This document shows positions 8,547-17,711 of a stretch of DNA of 64,000 nt, one piece after another. Source of the DNA: Microbacterium sp. SYP-A9085 (GTDB lineage Bacteria > Actinomycetota > Actinomycetes > Actinomycetales > Microbacteriaceae); assembly GCF_009649635.1 (NCBI RefSeq), contig NZ_WJII01000001.1, forward strand, positions 310,001-374,000, given 5' to 3'. The position numbers and the translations under genes were made by a program. The notes under the pieces were generated by a model. That model searched no databases and had not been told where the DNA came from. It saw only the letters and a program-made list of their open reading frames with translations. The first letter of the stretch is position 1; every line of letters begins with the position of its first letter.

Positions 8547-8561
8547 AATGGTCATACCATT
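8547..8561. promoter_or_regulatory. GntR/FadR-type operator before the oxygenase genes
   Basis: AATGGT-CAT-ACCATT is a perfect 6-3-6 inverted repeat fitting the FadR-type consensus TNGTNNNACNA. It lies between the putative promoter and the ferredoxin start at 8591. It shares ATGGT-N3-ACCAT with the site at 561-573, so both operons probably answer to one GntR regulator. Confidence 0.65.
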
Positions 8562-8590
8562 GACGGATGGTGATCGGACTCGGAGAGAAG

Positions 8591-8812
8591 ATGCGGATCG
8601 AAGCGAATCGAAACCTGTGTCAGAGCTACGGCAACTGCGTCGTCATTGCCCCCGATCATCTCGACCTCGACGAGGAGGGGCTGGTCACCGTCACGTCCAG
8701 CGACGTGTCGAGTGCGGATCTCGAAACCGTGCAGGCGGCCGTGCGCAGCTGCCCGGTGCATGCCCTGCGCCTCGTCGACGATAGCGATGACGGCAACGGC
8801 TCACATGGATAA
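8591..8812 (+). CDS. [3Fe-4S]-type ferredoxin of the ring-hydroxylating oxygenase
   Basis: This 73-aa ferredoxin has three conserved cysteines: CQSYGNC near the N-terminus and SCPVHAL near the C-terminus. That pattern is the small 3Fe-4S type, best known as a P450 partner. In actinobacterial phthalate and polycyclic aromatic dioxygenases the same type replaces the Rieske ferredoxin, which fits this locus. It would carry electrons from the reductase at 8805 to the terminal oxygenase at 10110. ATG 8591 is chosen because GGAGAGAAG lies directly upstream. The stop overlaps the reductase start. Confidence 0.85.
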   Translation: MRIEANRNLCQSYGNCVVIAPDHLDLDEEGLVTVTSSDVSSADLETVQAAVRSCPVHALRLVDDSDDGNGSHG

Positions 8813-10064
8813 CGACATGGAGAGGATCGTCGTCGTCGGGGGCTCTGTCGCAGGTGCGCGAACCGTGCAGGCCCTGCGCTCAGGCGGATTCGCCGGCGCG
8901 GTCACCGTCGTCGAACCGGAGCACGGCGAGGCCTATGACCGGCCGCCACTCACCAAGGAGTACCTCAGCGGCGCATGGTCGCGTCAGGACCTGAACCTCA
9001 TACCCGGCGGCTGGGAATCCGTAGGAGCGACAGTCATCCACGAAGCAGCCGCCTCGCTCGATCCGGGCGCCCGCCAGCTCACGCTTGCCGATGGATCCGC
9101 ACTCGGTTACGACGGGCTGGTCATTGCGACAGGCCTGGCCCCGCGGACCTTGCGCGCAGAGGACGGCGGTCCTATCGGGCATGTCCTCGGACAGGCGTCG
9201 GGCTCGGACGCGCTGCGAGAGCGCATGGCGGACGGTGGTGAAGTCGTCGTCGTCGGCGGAAGCTTCGTCGCCGCGGAGGCCGCGTGCGCAGCTCGGGACA
9301 AGGGCCTACCCGTGACCGTCGTGTCACGCAGCGGCGCCCTGCTGGAACGGAGCCTGGGCGCCATCGTGGGCAGGCACATCACCGAGGTGCATGAGAGCAA
9401 AGGCGTTCGGGTTCTCGGCGGATCGCAGCTGGTCGCCATCACTCGAGACGGCGAGGCCGCACATGTGCGTGTCGCGAACGATGACAACGGCGAGGAGACG
9501 ACGCTCCGCGCAGACATCCTCATCGCCGGCATTGGATCCGATCCGAACACCTCCTGGCTGAACGGCTCCGGCATCCGCGTCGAAGATGGGGTCGTCACCG
9601 ATGCCCGCTGCCGTGTGCTGGGCGCGAAGGATGTGTACGCTCTCGGAGACGTGGCGCGCTTCTACGACGTCCACTTCGCCAAGCCACGTCGGGTAGGGCA
9701 CTGGACCCACGCTGTCGACCAGGCCACCGTCGTTGCGCACAATCTCCTGAACCGCAGCTCTCCGATGGGATACCGTCCCGCTCCGTACTTCTGGATCGAC
9801 CAGTACGGAAAGAAGATCCAGATAGCGGGAGAGCCGGATCCGGACGCGCATGTCGACCTGCTCACGCTCGTCGGCGCCGTGCCGCGCGAAGTCGCCATCT
9901 ATTCAGAGGGCGATGACAACGAATGCAGCGCTGTCGTCACCTTCGGGTGGCCCCGGGGCATGGCTGCGGCGCGGCGCCTGCTGCACCTCGATGCCAAGAC
10001 CTCGGAGATGATCGTCGAGCTCGAGAAACTCGCGGCGGGCCCCGTGCCGGTCTTCCCCGTCTAG
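8805..10064 (+). CDS. Ferredoxin reductase (FAD, NAD(P)H)
   Basis: This 419-aa flavoprotein matches oxygenase-coupled NADH:ferredoxin reductases of the glutathione-reductase fold. An FAD motif VVVGGSVAGARTV is near residue 7, YDRPPLTKEYL follows, an NAD motif VVVVGGSFVAAEAA is near residue 145, and the FAD-binding segment DVYALGDVARF lies near residue 280. The ATG at 8805 overlaps the ferredoxin stop; ATG 8817 is an alternative. It reduces the 3Fe-4S ferredoxin at the expense of NAD(P)H, completing the three-component electron chain with the oxygenase downstream. Confidence 0.88.
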   Translation: MDNDMERIVVVGGSVAGARTVQALRSGGFAGAVTVVEPEHGEAYDRPPLTKEYLSGAWSRQDLNLIPGGWESVGATVIHEAAASLDPGARQLTLADGSALGYDGLVIATGLAPRTLRAEDGGPIGHVLGQASGSDALRERMADGGEVVVVGGSFVAAEAACAARDKGLPVTVVSRSGALLERSLGAIVGRHITEVHESKGVRVLGGSQLVAITRDGEAAHVRVANDDNGEETTLRADILIAGIGSDPNTSWLNGSGIRVEDGVVTDARCRVLGAKDVYALGDVARFYDVHFAKPRRVGHWTHAVDQATVVAHNLLNRSSPMGYRPAPYFWIDQYGKKIQIAGEPDPDAHVDLLTLVGAVPREVAIYSEGDDNECSAVVTFGWPRGMAAARRLLHLDAKTSEMIVELEKLAAGPVPVFPV

Positions 10065-10109
10065 CGCCGCACCACAATCTTCCATCCGTACATGAAAGGT
10101 GAGTTTACG

Positions 10110-11615
10110 ATGGTCGCTTCAAATCTCGGATCCACCTCGGAACCATTTCTCGAGGCGCAAGAAGTCGCTCCGCTCCGCCGCGCACGCGATCTGCTCGACC
10201 TGAAGACAGGCCGGATCAGCCGCAAGGTCTTCACGGACAAGGAGATCTTCGACCGCGAGATGCACAATCTGTTTCCGAGGGCCTGGCTGTTCGTCGGGCA
10301 CGCGTCCCAGGTGAAGGAGCCCGGCGACTACTTCTCATCCTGGATGGGAAGTGATCCTGTGCTGCTCACCCGTGACGTGGACGGCGAGATATACGTGCTG
10401 CTCAACTCATGCCGCCATCGCGGGATGCGCGTGTGCCGCTACGACGAGGGCAACACGATGCAGTTCACCTGCCCGTACCACGCCTGGTCGTATTCCATGG
10501 ACGGCAGCCTGGTGAACGTCCCTGGAGATCTTTTCGGAGTTCCTCATATGAAGGCCGCCTACGGCGGCAGACTCGACAGGTCGAGCTGGGGCCTCATCCG
10601 CTGCCCCCACGTCTACGTGTACAAGGGTCTCGTCTTCGCCAACTGGGATGAGAACGCGCAGGACTTCTTGGAGTACGTCGGCGATTTCCACTGGTGGCTC
10701 GACAACCTGGCCGATGCCTTCGACGGGACACCGGGCGACACGGAGGTATTCCGGGGCGTCTTGAAGTGGCGCATCAAATCGAACTGGAAGTTCGTCTCGG
10801 AGAACTTCCTCGGCGACACCTACCACGGGGCATCCACTCACGCCTCGGTCGAGGCCGTCGGCATCGGGCCAGGTGGCCGGGGGAATCGCCGGCATGGTGA
10901 GCGCCAGAACGAGGGCGGGCACTCCAAAGGCCGCATGAAGACCTCCTTCCGCAATGGCCACGGCGCCAGCGACAACCTGGCATACGAGATCGCGTATCCC
11001 GAGTTCGCCGAGCCCGAGATGAACGAGTACTTCGACCAGGCCTGGGCGACCCGCAAGGAGAGGCTCGACGCAGAGGGGCGCCTCCTGGGCGGGCGCGGGC
11101 CCGCGACCCTCTTCCCGAACATGTCCTTCGCGGCCGGCTTCCCACGGACGATCCTCGTGGCCCACCCGATCAGCCCCACTGAGACCGAAGTCTGGCGCTG
11201 GTTCCTCGCGGACAGGAAGGCCCCGGAGAACGTGCGGGAGTGGCTGCGCCAGTACTACATGCGCTATGGCGGCCCCGCAGGCATGACCGAGCAGGACGAC
11301 ATGGAGAACTGGGACTACGCGACCCAGGCATCGCAGGGTGTCATCGCGCAGCGCTATCCCTACAACTATCAGCAGGGTCTGGGCACCGAGCAGCTGTCTG
11401 ATCTGGCCGGCGCCGTCCATTCCGACCATGCGATCTCCGGTGAGGTCAACGCTCGGGCCTTCTACCGCCGCTGGTCCGAATTCGTCGACAACCTCAGCTG
11501 GGACGAGCTGATCGAGATCGCCAAGACCGACGATCGGGTCGACGCGATCATCCGTCGCCAGCAGGAGGAGCTCGAGGCGACGCAGAACGCAGGAAACGGA
11601 GACCTTCATGCTTGA
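10110..11615 (+). CDS. Ring-hydroxylating oxygenase, alpha (Rieske) subunit
   Basis: This 501-aa protein is the catalytic subunit of an aromatic-ring dioxygenase. Rieske ligands are C101, H103, C121 and H124 with the normal 17-residue spacing. The mononuclear iron site follows as GDTYHGASTH, giving the bridging D236 and ligands H239 and H244. ATG 10110 is chosen because AAAGGTGAG lies seven bases upstream. The family inserts dioxygen into aromatic acids or hydrocarbons to give cis-dihydrodiols, or hydroxylates them. No cis-dihydrodiol dehydrogenase is nearby, so the product may rearomatise by loss of CO2 or ammonia. The substrate is not determinable. Confidence 0.92.
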   Translation: MVASNLGSTSEPFLEAQEVAPLRRARDLLDLKTGRISRKVFTDKEIFDREMHNLFPRAWLFVGHASQVKEPGDYFSSWMGSDPVLLTRDVDGEIYVLLNSCRHRGMRVCRYDEGNTMQFTCPYHAWSYSMDGSLVNVPGDLFGVPHMKAAYGGRLDRSSWGLIRCPHVYVYKGLVFANWDENAQDFLEYVGDFHWWLDNLADAFDGTPGDTEVFRGVLKWRIKSNWKFVSENFLGDTYHGASTHASVEAVGIGPGGRGNRRHGERQNEGGHSKGRMKTSFRNGHGASDNLAYEIAYPEFAEPEMNEYFDQAWATRKERLDAEGRLLGGRGPATLFPNMSFAAGFPRTILVAHPISPTETEVWRWFLADRKAPENVREWLRQYYMRYGGPAGMTEQDDMENWDYATQASQGVIAQRYPYNYQQGLGTEQLSDLAGAVHSDHAISGEVNARAFYRRWSEFVDNLSWDELIEIAKTDDRVDAIIRRQQEELEATQNAGNGDLHA

Positions 11616-12147
11616 GCAGGACTACAGTCGGGGACCGGCGCGATGGGAGCTGCTGCAGGAGGTCTCGGAGTTCCTCTTCGCAGAAGCAGATCTGCTCGAT
11701 GAGCGCCGCTACGACGAGTGGTTGGATCTTCTCGCCGACGACTACCAGTACAGCGTCCCCCTACGGCTGAACGTCGAGTACTCCGAAGTGGACGAGCGTT
11801 CCGAGACCAAGGCCGGATCTGAGGTCTGCTGGTTCGACGAGCCGAAATCGACCATCGAGCTCCGTGTCCTGCAGCTCGCCACGGGCGTGCACTGGGCGGA
11901 GGAGCCCGTCTCCCGCGTGTCCCATCTGGTGACGAACATCCGCATCGAAGATCTGACCTGGCCGGAGGTGAAGCTGTCGAGCCGGTTTCTCGTCTACCGG
12001 AACCGCGTCGCCGACGAGACGGACTTCTTCGTCGGGCGCCGGAAGGACACGCTTCGCAAGACGGATGACGGCTGGAAGGTCGCCCGTCGATTCCTGCTGC
12101 TGGATCAGACGGTGCTGCTGGCGAAGAACCTGTCCGTGTTCCTGTAA
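11608..12147 (+). CDS. Ring-hydroxylating oxygenase, beta subunit
   Basis: This 179-aa NTF2/SnoaL-fold protein is the usual structural partner of the alpha subunit. Typical segments are FLFAEADLLDERRYDEWLDL near the N-terminus and SHLVTNIRIED with SRFLVYRNR in the second half. The ATG at 11608 overlaps the alpha stop by eight bases, and GGAGACC precedes it. The pair would form an alpha3beta3 oxygenase. A strong hairpin follows at 12155. Confidence 0.9.
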   Translation: MLEQDYSRGPARWELLQEVSEFLFAEADLLDERRYDEWLDLLADDYQYSVPLRLNVEYSEVDERSETKAGSEVCWFDEPKSTIELRVLQLATGVHWAEEPVSRVSHLVTNIRIEDLTWPEVKLSSRFLVYRNRVADETDFFVGRRKDTLRKTDDGWKVARRFLLLDQTVLLAKNLSVFL

Positions 12148-12154
12148 GAAACAT

Positions 12155-12213
12155 CGGATGCAGGAGGCCCTCCGTCGCGTGAACCGCACGCCACGGAGGG
12201 CCTCCTGCATCCG
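12155..12213. terminator. Bidirectional terminator hairpin
   Basis: A perfect 21-bp inverted repeat (12155-12175 with 12193-12213) contains an inner 5-bp stem GCGTG/CACGC in its loop. It separates the oxygenase beta gene from the convergent gene ending at 12238. Confidence 0.85.
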
Positions 12214-12237
12214 CGGGCCGACGCCGCATGGAGCGGA

Positions 12238-13227
12238 TCAGATGAGCACGTCCGCACTGGCGCTCTCGACGAAGATGTCCTCCGGTCTCCACTGCCTCTT
12301 CGCCAGACCCTGGTCCCAGGAGTACTCGAGAAACGTCTCGAGCACGTGGCGATTCCTCTCGAGGCCGTAGGTCCAGAAGTCCTCGCCCAGCGCACGCTGA
12401 GTCTCCTCGACGTGGTCAGACAGCCAGGGCAGCATCACCTTCAGCGAGCTGCGATACATGAGATCTTCCCTGGCGTGCTGAAGCGACTCTTCAAAGCCCT
12501 TTGTCAGCGAGCGAGCGATCCACGGATGCTTCTCATACAGCTCGCGCTTGATGACGATGACGTGCATGATCGGGAAGATCCCCGTCTTCGAAAAGTATCG
12601 CTGCTCCACCGCCTTGTAATCGGGGAAAAGCCGTTCGACATTCTCGTCGGTGTAAAAGCATGAGGGAACATGCGCCGTGAAGAGGGCATCCAGCTTCCCG
12701 TCGCAGAGCATGTCCGACAGCGTCTCGCCGGGGTCGATCGCATGGATGTCGATATCCGGCGGGAGATCGAGTTGGATCTTCTCCACCCGCCCGGCCTGCT
12801 CCACGCCCCCGGAGAAGAACTTCATGTCTCGCGGGCTAACTCCGTACTCATCCCGGAGCATGCCGCGCTGCCACACGCCGGCCGTGATTTGGTACTCGGG
12901 CACGCCGACGGTCTTCCCCACCAGATCCTCGGGGCGCTCGATGCCGCTGTTCCGGTTGACGAACATGGTCTGATGCCGGAAATATCTCGACGGGAAAACC
13001 GGCAACGCGACGAACGGCGGGTCGGGCTCATTCAGCGTGAGCACATACGACGACATGCTCATCTCCGAAACATCGAACTCCTGATACTTCAACTGCCGAA
13101 GAAATGTCTCCTCGACGGGAAGCGGAAGGAAATTAAGATCGATCCCCTCGATGGGTGTCATGCCGTTGATGAGGGAGCGAATGCGATCGTAATCCACGGA
13201 TGAGAAGCTGAGTGAGAGTTTTGTCAT
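12238..13227 (-). CDS. 4,5-dihydroxyphthalate decarboxylase-like (periplasmic-binding fold) protein
   Basis: This 329-aa protein resembles the Pht5/PhtD group annotated as 4,5-dihydroxyphthalate decarboxylase, whose members have an NMT1-like binding-protein fold. Characteristic parts are LSFSSVDYDRIRSLINGM at the N-terminus and FDVSEMSMSSYV near residue 52. It has no signal peptide or lipobox, so it is a cytoplasmic enzyme rather than a transport receptor. AAGGGA precedes ATG 13227. It is the last gene of the operon beginning at 18885. Decarboxylation of a dihydroxylated aromatic diacid fits the context, but many family members are untested. Confidence 0.7.
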   Translation of the reverse strand: MTKLSLSFSSVDYDRIRSLINGMTPIEGIDLNFLPLPVEETFLRQLKYQEFDVSEMSMSSYVLTLNEPDPPFVALPVFPSRYFRHQTMFVNRNSGIERPEDLVGKTVGVPEYQITAGVWQRGMLRDEYGVSPRDMKFFSGGVEQAGRVEKIQLDLPPDIDIHAIDPGETLSDMLCDGKLDALFTAHVPSCFYTDENVERLFPDYKAVEQRYFSKTGIFPIMHVIVIKRELYEKHPWIARSLTKGFEESLQHAREDLMYRSSLKVMLPWLSDHVEETQRALGEDFWTYGLERNRHVLETFLEYSWDQGLAKRQWRPEDIFVESASADVLI

Positions 13228-13239
13228 GGAGAAGTCCCT

Positions 13240-13998
13240 TCAGTCTCTTCCCATAGCTGCCTGATGAGCCGTGAACTTGCGTTCGAATTCGGCGATCTTC
13301 ATGACATCCGCGTATTTGTGGTGCAGGTCGAACAGGCTGACCTTGTGATTCAGCAGGCTCCGATCGAACACACCCTCTTCGATGAGCACGACGTGAAAGC
13401 CATGCGAGTATGCGTCCACTGCAGTCGCCCGGACGCAGCCGCTGGTCGTCTCGCCGCAGATGACCACCGTTTCCGCGCCGAGCTCGCGCAGCCTCTCGAG
13501 CAGGCCGGTGCCGAAGAAGACGCTGGCGCGCTCCTTCACGACGACCGTGTCCTCCTCATGCGGAGCGAACTGCTCGGCGATCCGGAAGTCAGCGGGATCG
13601 ATCCGATCCCCCGCCGTCTTCCGGTTGGTGGCCTGCCGCAGGCCGACATCATCAGTGCTGTAGATGACGGGATGCCCACCCGAGCGCGCCAGCTCGAGCA
13701 CCCTGCGGATGACCGGCTGCGCCTCCCAGGCGTGTATTCCGCAGGAACGCGGATTGTCGGCCCGGATGGCCTCCAGGACGGGAATCGGCCGACTCGGGAA
13801 GACGCTCGCGAACAGATCGATCGCGAGGAACACCGGCTTCCCGACGAGCCTCGTCTCACGACGATACGGCGCGTATATCTCGAGCATGTCGTCCGAGACC
13901 ACGTCCTTCCAGATGTGGTCCTCGAAATCCTCTGCCTCTATCCCGCTCACGGCATCCGTCCAATCTTCACCAGTGAATTCCTTCGACGATGCCGTCAA
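13240..13998 (-). CDS. Isochorismatase-family hydrolase
   Basis: This 252-aa cysteine hydrolase has the family triad: D61 in FLAIDLF, K155 in VVVKERASVFFGT, and the nucleophile C188 in GETTSGCVRA. Family members hydrolyse amides or vinyl ethers, for example N-carbamoylsarcosine, maleamate and nicotinamide. It starts at a TTG (13998) whose TTGA overlaps the stop of the aldolase gene; no better internal start exists. An amide or N-carbamoyl intermediate would suggest a nitrogen-bearing substrate for the cluster, which is speculation. Confidence 0.8.
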   Translation of the reverse strand: MTASSKEFTGEDWTDAVSGIEAEDFEDHIWKDVVSDDMLEIYAPYRRETRLVGKPVFLAIDLFASVFPSRPIPVLEAIRADNPRSCGIHAWEAQPVIRRVLELARSGGHPVIYSTDDVGLRQATNRKTAGDRIDPADFRIAEQFAPHEEDTVVVKERASVFFGTGLLERLRELGAETVVICGETTSGCVRATAVDAYSHGFHVVLIEEGVFDRSLLNHKVSLFDLHHKYADVMKIAEFERKFTAHQAAMGRD

Positions 13999-14708
13999 GC
14001 GGGCAGGCCATCCAGGTCGCCATCCATGCGCGCCTTCTGCTCGTGATAGTCCCAGACCTTCTTGCCGATGATCGGCTTCCAGTTCGTCTCACGGGTGCGC
14101 TCGAGATTCTCGCCGGTCAGCGGCTGGATCGGTCCGAGCAGAGCGGCGTAGTACTGCTTCTTGCAGTTCTCCTCGACGAAGACCGCCCTGGCGAACACCT
14201 CCTGGGGATCGGCGCCGACGATCACGGCACCGTGATGACGAACGGTGAGGACATCGAATCGGCCGAGCGCCTCGGCCATCTCCTCGCCGATCTCTCGCGT
14301 GTTTATCAGCGAGGATGTCTCGTAGACGGGCAGCTCAGGCCCCACGAAGGACCCGATGGAGAAGACCGGCTGCATGGGCTGACGGGCGATGCCCAGCACG
14401 GTCTGCCAGTGCGGATGGTGGTGCAGCACACAGTTCACGTCGGGGCGGTGGCGGTAGACGGCAGTGTGAATGTGATACTCGCTGGGAGCCTCGGAGCGGC
14501 CCTCGATGAGCTCTCCTCCGAGGTCGATGAGCACGATGTCGTCTGTCGTCACGGCAGCGCGGCTGGCTCTGCGCGAATTGATCAGCACGTGATCGGTCCC
14601 CGGGAGCCGGTAGCTGAGGTGCCCGTTCATGTCGAGCAGGCCGGCAGCCACCAGCATCCGGATACCCTTGGCGAGCTCCAGCTTGATATCGGCGATATTC
14701 GTATTCAC
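13995..14708 (-). CDS. Class II aldolase/adducin-family protein (second copy)
   Basis: This 237-aa metal-dependent protein has the class II aldolase site: E77 and H81 in SEYHIH, the histidine cluster HHHPH at 96-100, and H158/H159 in VRHHGAV. DMNGHLSYRLPG near residue 26 resembles the decarboxylase branch. It starts at a GTG overlapping the ABC ATPase stop by four bases. It is diverged from the copy at 1554 rather than a recent duplicate. One copy may act as a decarboxylase and the other as an aldolase; sequence does not settle this. Confidence 0.75.
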   Translation of the reverse strand: MNTNIADIKLELAKGIRMLVAAGLLDMNGHLSYRLPGTDHVLINSRRASRAAVTTDDIVLIDLGGELIEGRSEAPSEYHIHTAVYRHRPDVNCVLHHHPHWQTVLGIARQPMQPVFSIGSFVGPELPVYETSSLINTREIGEEMAEALGRFDVLTVRHHGAVIVGADPQEVFARAVFVEENCKKQYYAALLGPIQPLTGENLERTRETNWKPIIGKKVWDYHEQKARMDGDLDGLPA

Positions 14709-15856
14709 AATCTCTCCTCTGTGGGCACGACGACGACCTTCTGCGGTGGGATGGACACGTATACCTCTGTGTTCTCCTCATAGGAATGACTGGGATTCGA
14801 CCGGCTGCGGATCTCCATCTCGCCGATACGAACCACGTGATCGACGGCATCACCCTGGAACGCCCGCCGGGCGATCGACCCCCTCCATTCGTTCAGCCGC
14901 GGCTGCGAGCCCGGCTCGGTCGCCACTGTCACCGACTCCGGCCGCAGGGAGAGGAGCGCGTGATCACCGATCGCGGCGTCAGGCGCCTCGGCCCACAGCG
15001 AGCCGACCGCGACCTCGATCTTGCGCAGACGCCCCTCTTGCGCGGTGACCGTTCCTTCGAGGAAGTTCGTCACGCCGATGAAGTCGGCGACGAAGCGGGA
15101 ATTGGGACGCTCGTAGATGTCCTTCGGCGTGCCGACCTGCACGATGCGGCCTTCGTTCATCACCGCGATGCGATCAGACAGGGTCAGGGCCTCCACCTGG
15201 TCATGTGTCACGTAGATGCAGGTCAGTCCCAGTTCGTGCTGCAATCGCTTCAGTTCGAACCGCATCGATTCCCGCAGCTTGGCGTCCAGGTTCGACAGCG
15301 GCTCGTCCAGCAGCACCAGGGACGGGTTGATGACGAGACCTCTCGCCAGCGCCAGGCGCTGCTGCTGGCCACCGGACAGCGCCGTTGCAGGGCGTTCGGT
15401 CAGCTCGCTCAGTTCCGTCATCTCCAGCGCCTGATGAGCGCGGCGTCGAATCTCCGCCGAATTGGGGCGGGTCTTGCGCGACAGCACCTCGAGCGGGAAC
15501 GAGACGTTCTTGAACACCGTGAGGTGAGGCCAGATCGCGTACGACTGGAAGACCATGCCCAGCTTGCGGTCATAGGGCTGCACGTTTACCCTGTTGTCGC
15601 TGTCGTAGAGCACCCGATCCTCGACCCGGATGGTTCCCGTGTTCGGAGTCTCCAGCCCCGCGATCGAGCGCAGGGTCGTCGTCTTGCCGCATCCGGACGG
15701 CCCGAGGAGCGTGAACATCTCCCCTGCCTTCACGTCGAAGCTCACATCTTGGACCGCGAACTTCCGAGCAGTCTTCGTCGGCCCGTCTTCCGAACGACGT
15801 CGGCGACGCTCCGGCGCGACGTCGTACGCCTTCGACAGATTCGTGATTGTCAACAC
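14705..15856 (-). CDS. ABC transporter ATPase, FbpC/PotA type
   Basis: This 383-aa ATPase has Walker A GPSGCGKTT, signature LSGGQQQRLALARG, Walker B LVLLDEPLSNLD and the switch histidine in VTHDQ. A C-terminal TOBE-like domain, about residues 300-380, may carry regulation. It starts at a GTG (15856) and energises the double permease encoded just upstream. Residues 13-32 hold an unusual Arg-rich insert between beta strands of the N-terminal lobe. FbpABC-like importers carry iron, polyamines, phosphonates or organic acids; an organic acid fits here. Confidence 0.88.
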   Translation of the reverse strand: MLTITNLSKAYDVAPERRRRRSEDGPTKTARKFAVQDVSFDVKAGEMFTLLGPSGCGKTTTLRSIAGLETPNTGTIRVEDRVLYDSDNRVNVQPYDRKLGMVFQSYAIWPHLTVFKNVSFPLEVLSRKTRPNSAEIRRRAHQALEMTELSELTERPATALSGGQQQRLALARGLVINPSLVLLDEPLSNLDAKLRESMRFELKRLQHELGLTCIYVTHDQVEALTLSDRIAVMNEGRIVQVGTPKDIYERPNSRFVADFIGVTNFLEGTVTAQEGRLRKIEVAVGSLWAEAPDAAIGDHALLSLRPESVTVATEPGSQPRLNEWRGSIARRAFQGDAVDHVVRIGEMEIRSRSNPSHSYEENTEVYVSIPPQKVVVVPTEERL

Positions 15857-15929
15857 CTTCAGGCTCCCTTCGATGCCAAAGTCGAAATCTCTTTACGCTC
15901 AGCGGTCATGCCGGCAAACGGTCTCTCGG

Positions 15930-17672
15930 TCACGGGTTGCCCTTCCGGAGTCCGACATTGGCGCCGAGCTTGTACGCCACGGCGACGATCAGAGTCAGGA
16001 CGGTGATCAGCAGGATCCCGATCGCCGACAGCCCCATGAAGCTGCCGCTCTCGTACTGTTGCCAGATGAGGACGGAGATCACTTCGTTGCCCGGCGAGTA
16101 AAGCAGGATCGCAGCGGAAAGCTCACGGAACGAGATGATGGCCACATAGATCCATCCGGCCACGATGCCGCCGCTGGCGAGCGGGAGCAGGATCCTGCGG
16201 AACGTCTTCCACCACGTCGCGCCGAAGACGGTCGCGGACTCTTCCAGCTCAGTGGAGATCTGTCGCATCGCCGCGCCCGCGTACTGCATCCCGTACGGCA
16301 GGTTGATGGTGCAGAACGCGATCAGCAGGATCAGCAGCGTTCCGTATATCGGCAGGCTCGTGCGCAGGTAGACGAACAGAAGCGAGACGCCCAGGACGAG
16401 CCCGGGGATCACCAGCGGGAGGAACGCCACGGTGTCGATGAGACGGCGTCCGGGGAGCTTCGTGCGCACCACCACCCACGAGGCGATCGCTGTGAGGAAC
16501 ATGACGATCATCGCGGCTCCGACAGCGAGGATCGCGGTGTTCTGCAGGGCATGCCACGTGCCGGGCGCCTTGAAGATCCGCACGTAGTTGTCGAAGCTGA
16601 GGCTGCCCAGCGCCCGCCACGAGATGCCCTGGTAGAAATTCAGGAGTGACGTGTAGAAGAGTGCCAGCACAGGCAGCACGACGGCGAGGACGAAGTAGAC
16701 GATCGTCAGCATCCCCACCACCGGCCGCGCGCGGCCCAATGCGATCGTGCGCGGCCGGAACGCCTTGCCGCTGATGGTCTGGTACGAGCGCGAGTTCCTG
16801 TTGAGGTAGTTGCTGAACATCAGGCCGATCATGGCGACGACCAGAAGCCCGACGGAGTATGCGCCGGCCGCCGCGTAATTCGCCGGTACTCCCTGCAGCT
16901 CGTAGTAGATACGGCTCGTGAACACGTACTGCCCTCGGGGCTCACCCAGAAGCGTCGGGATCTCGAAGGCCGACAGCGCACGGACGAACATCAGCAGGGC
17001 CGCCGCGATGAGCGCGGGGCGCACGAGCGGCATGGTCACTCGACGGAATACGACCCATGGCTTGGCTCCGCCCATGGCCGCCGATTCCTCCAGCGACGGA
17101 TCCATGGCATGAAATGCGCCGACCATGAGCAGGAAGGCGAGCGGCGCCATATGCGTGCCTTCGACCCAGATCATCCCGCCCAGACCGTAGATGTCGATGC
17201 TGGCGCCGAAGAGCGGCTGAAAGATCAGCGTGTTGAGAATGCCGACCGTGGGGTTCGCAAGAAAGATCCACGATATCGCGTACAGCACGCCCGGAATGAT
17301 GAGCGGCACCATCGAGGCCGCGAAGAGAAGTCCCTTTCCCGGAGCGTCCGTCCGCACCTGCACATATGCCAGCGCCGTGCCGATGACCAGCGCCAGCGCT
17401 GCGGAGCCGAGGGCGAAGATCATCGAGTTCAGGAACATCTGGCCGGCTTGGGCGTTGCCGCCGTATGCCCGCACGAATCCGTCGAACGAGAATCCGGCGG
17501 ATGACGTGAACGTGCCGATCACCAGATAGATGAGCGGAACCACCGCAAGATACGCGACGATGAGCACGACGATGCCGACGAGAAGCATACGCGGCGACCT
17601 GAACTCACGCAGTCTGCTCTTATACCAGCTGCGCTTTCCCATCGATAGCGATATGTTTCTTGTTTCAGACAT
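15930..17672 (-). CDS. ABC transporter permease, two fused permease domains
   Basis: This 580-aa membrane protein has two tandem transport domains, about 12 helices in total, in the style of FbpB/iron-type permeases. EAA loops are visible: EESAAMGGAKPWVVFRRVTMP in the first half and EESATVFGATWWKTFRRILLP in the second. ATG 17672 (MSETRNISLS) is chosen for the hydrophilic cytoplasmic N-terminus ahead of helix 1; AAGGGA lies about eleven bases upstream, slightly far. It works with the binding protein at 17755 and the ATPase at 14705. Confidence 0.85.
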   Translation of the reverse strand: MSETRNISLSMGKRSWYKSRLREFRSPRMLLVGIVVLIVAYLAVVPLIYLVIGTFTSSAGFSFDGFVRAYGGNAQAGQMFLNSMIFALGSAALALVIGTALAYVQVRTDAPGKGLLFAASMVPLIIPGVLYAISWIFLANPTVGILNTLIFQPLFGASIDIYGLGGMIWVEGTHMAPLAFLLMVGAFHAMDPSLEESAAMGGAKPWVVFRRVTMPLVRPALIAAALLMFVRALSAFEIPTLLGEPRGQYVFTSRIYYELQGVPANYAAAGAYSVGLLVVAMIGLMFSNYLNRNSRSYQTISGKAFRPRTIALGRARPVVGMLTIVYFVLAVVLPVLALFYTSLLNFYQGISWRALGSLSFDNYVRIFKAPGTWHALQNTAILAVGAAMIVMFLTAIASWVVVRTKLPGRRLIDTVAFLPLVIPGLVLGVSLLFVYLRTSLPIYGTLLILLIAFCTINLPYGMQYAGAAMRQISTELEESATVFGATWWKTFRRILLPLASGGIVAGWIYVAIISFRELSAAILLYSPGNEVISVLIWQQYESGSFMGLSAIGILLITVLTLIVAVAYKLGANVGLRKGNP

Positions 17673-17711
17673 GATGCGGCGTTTCCCTTCTCGGCAAGAT
17701 GGCGAATGAAA

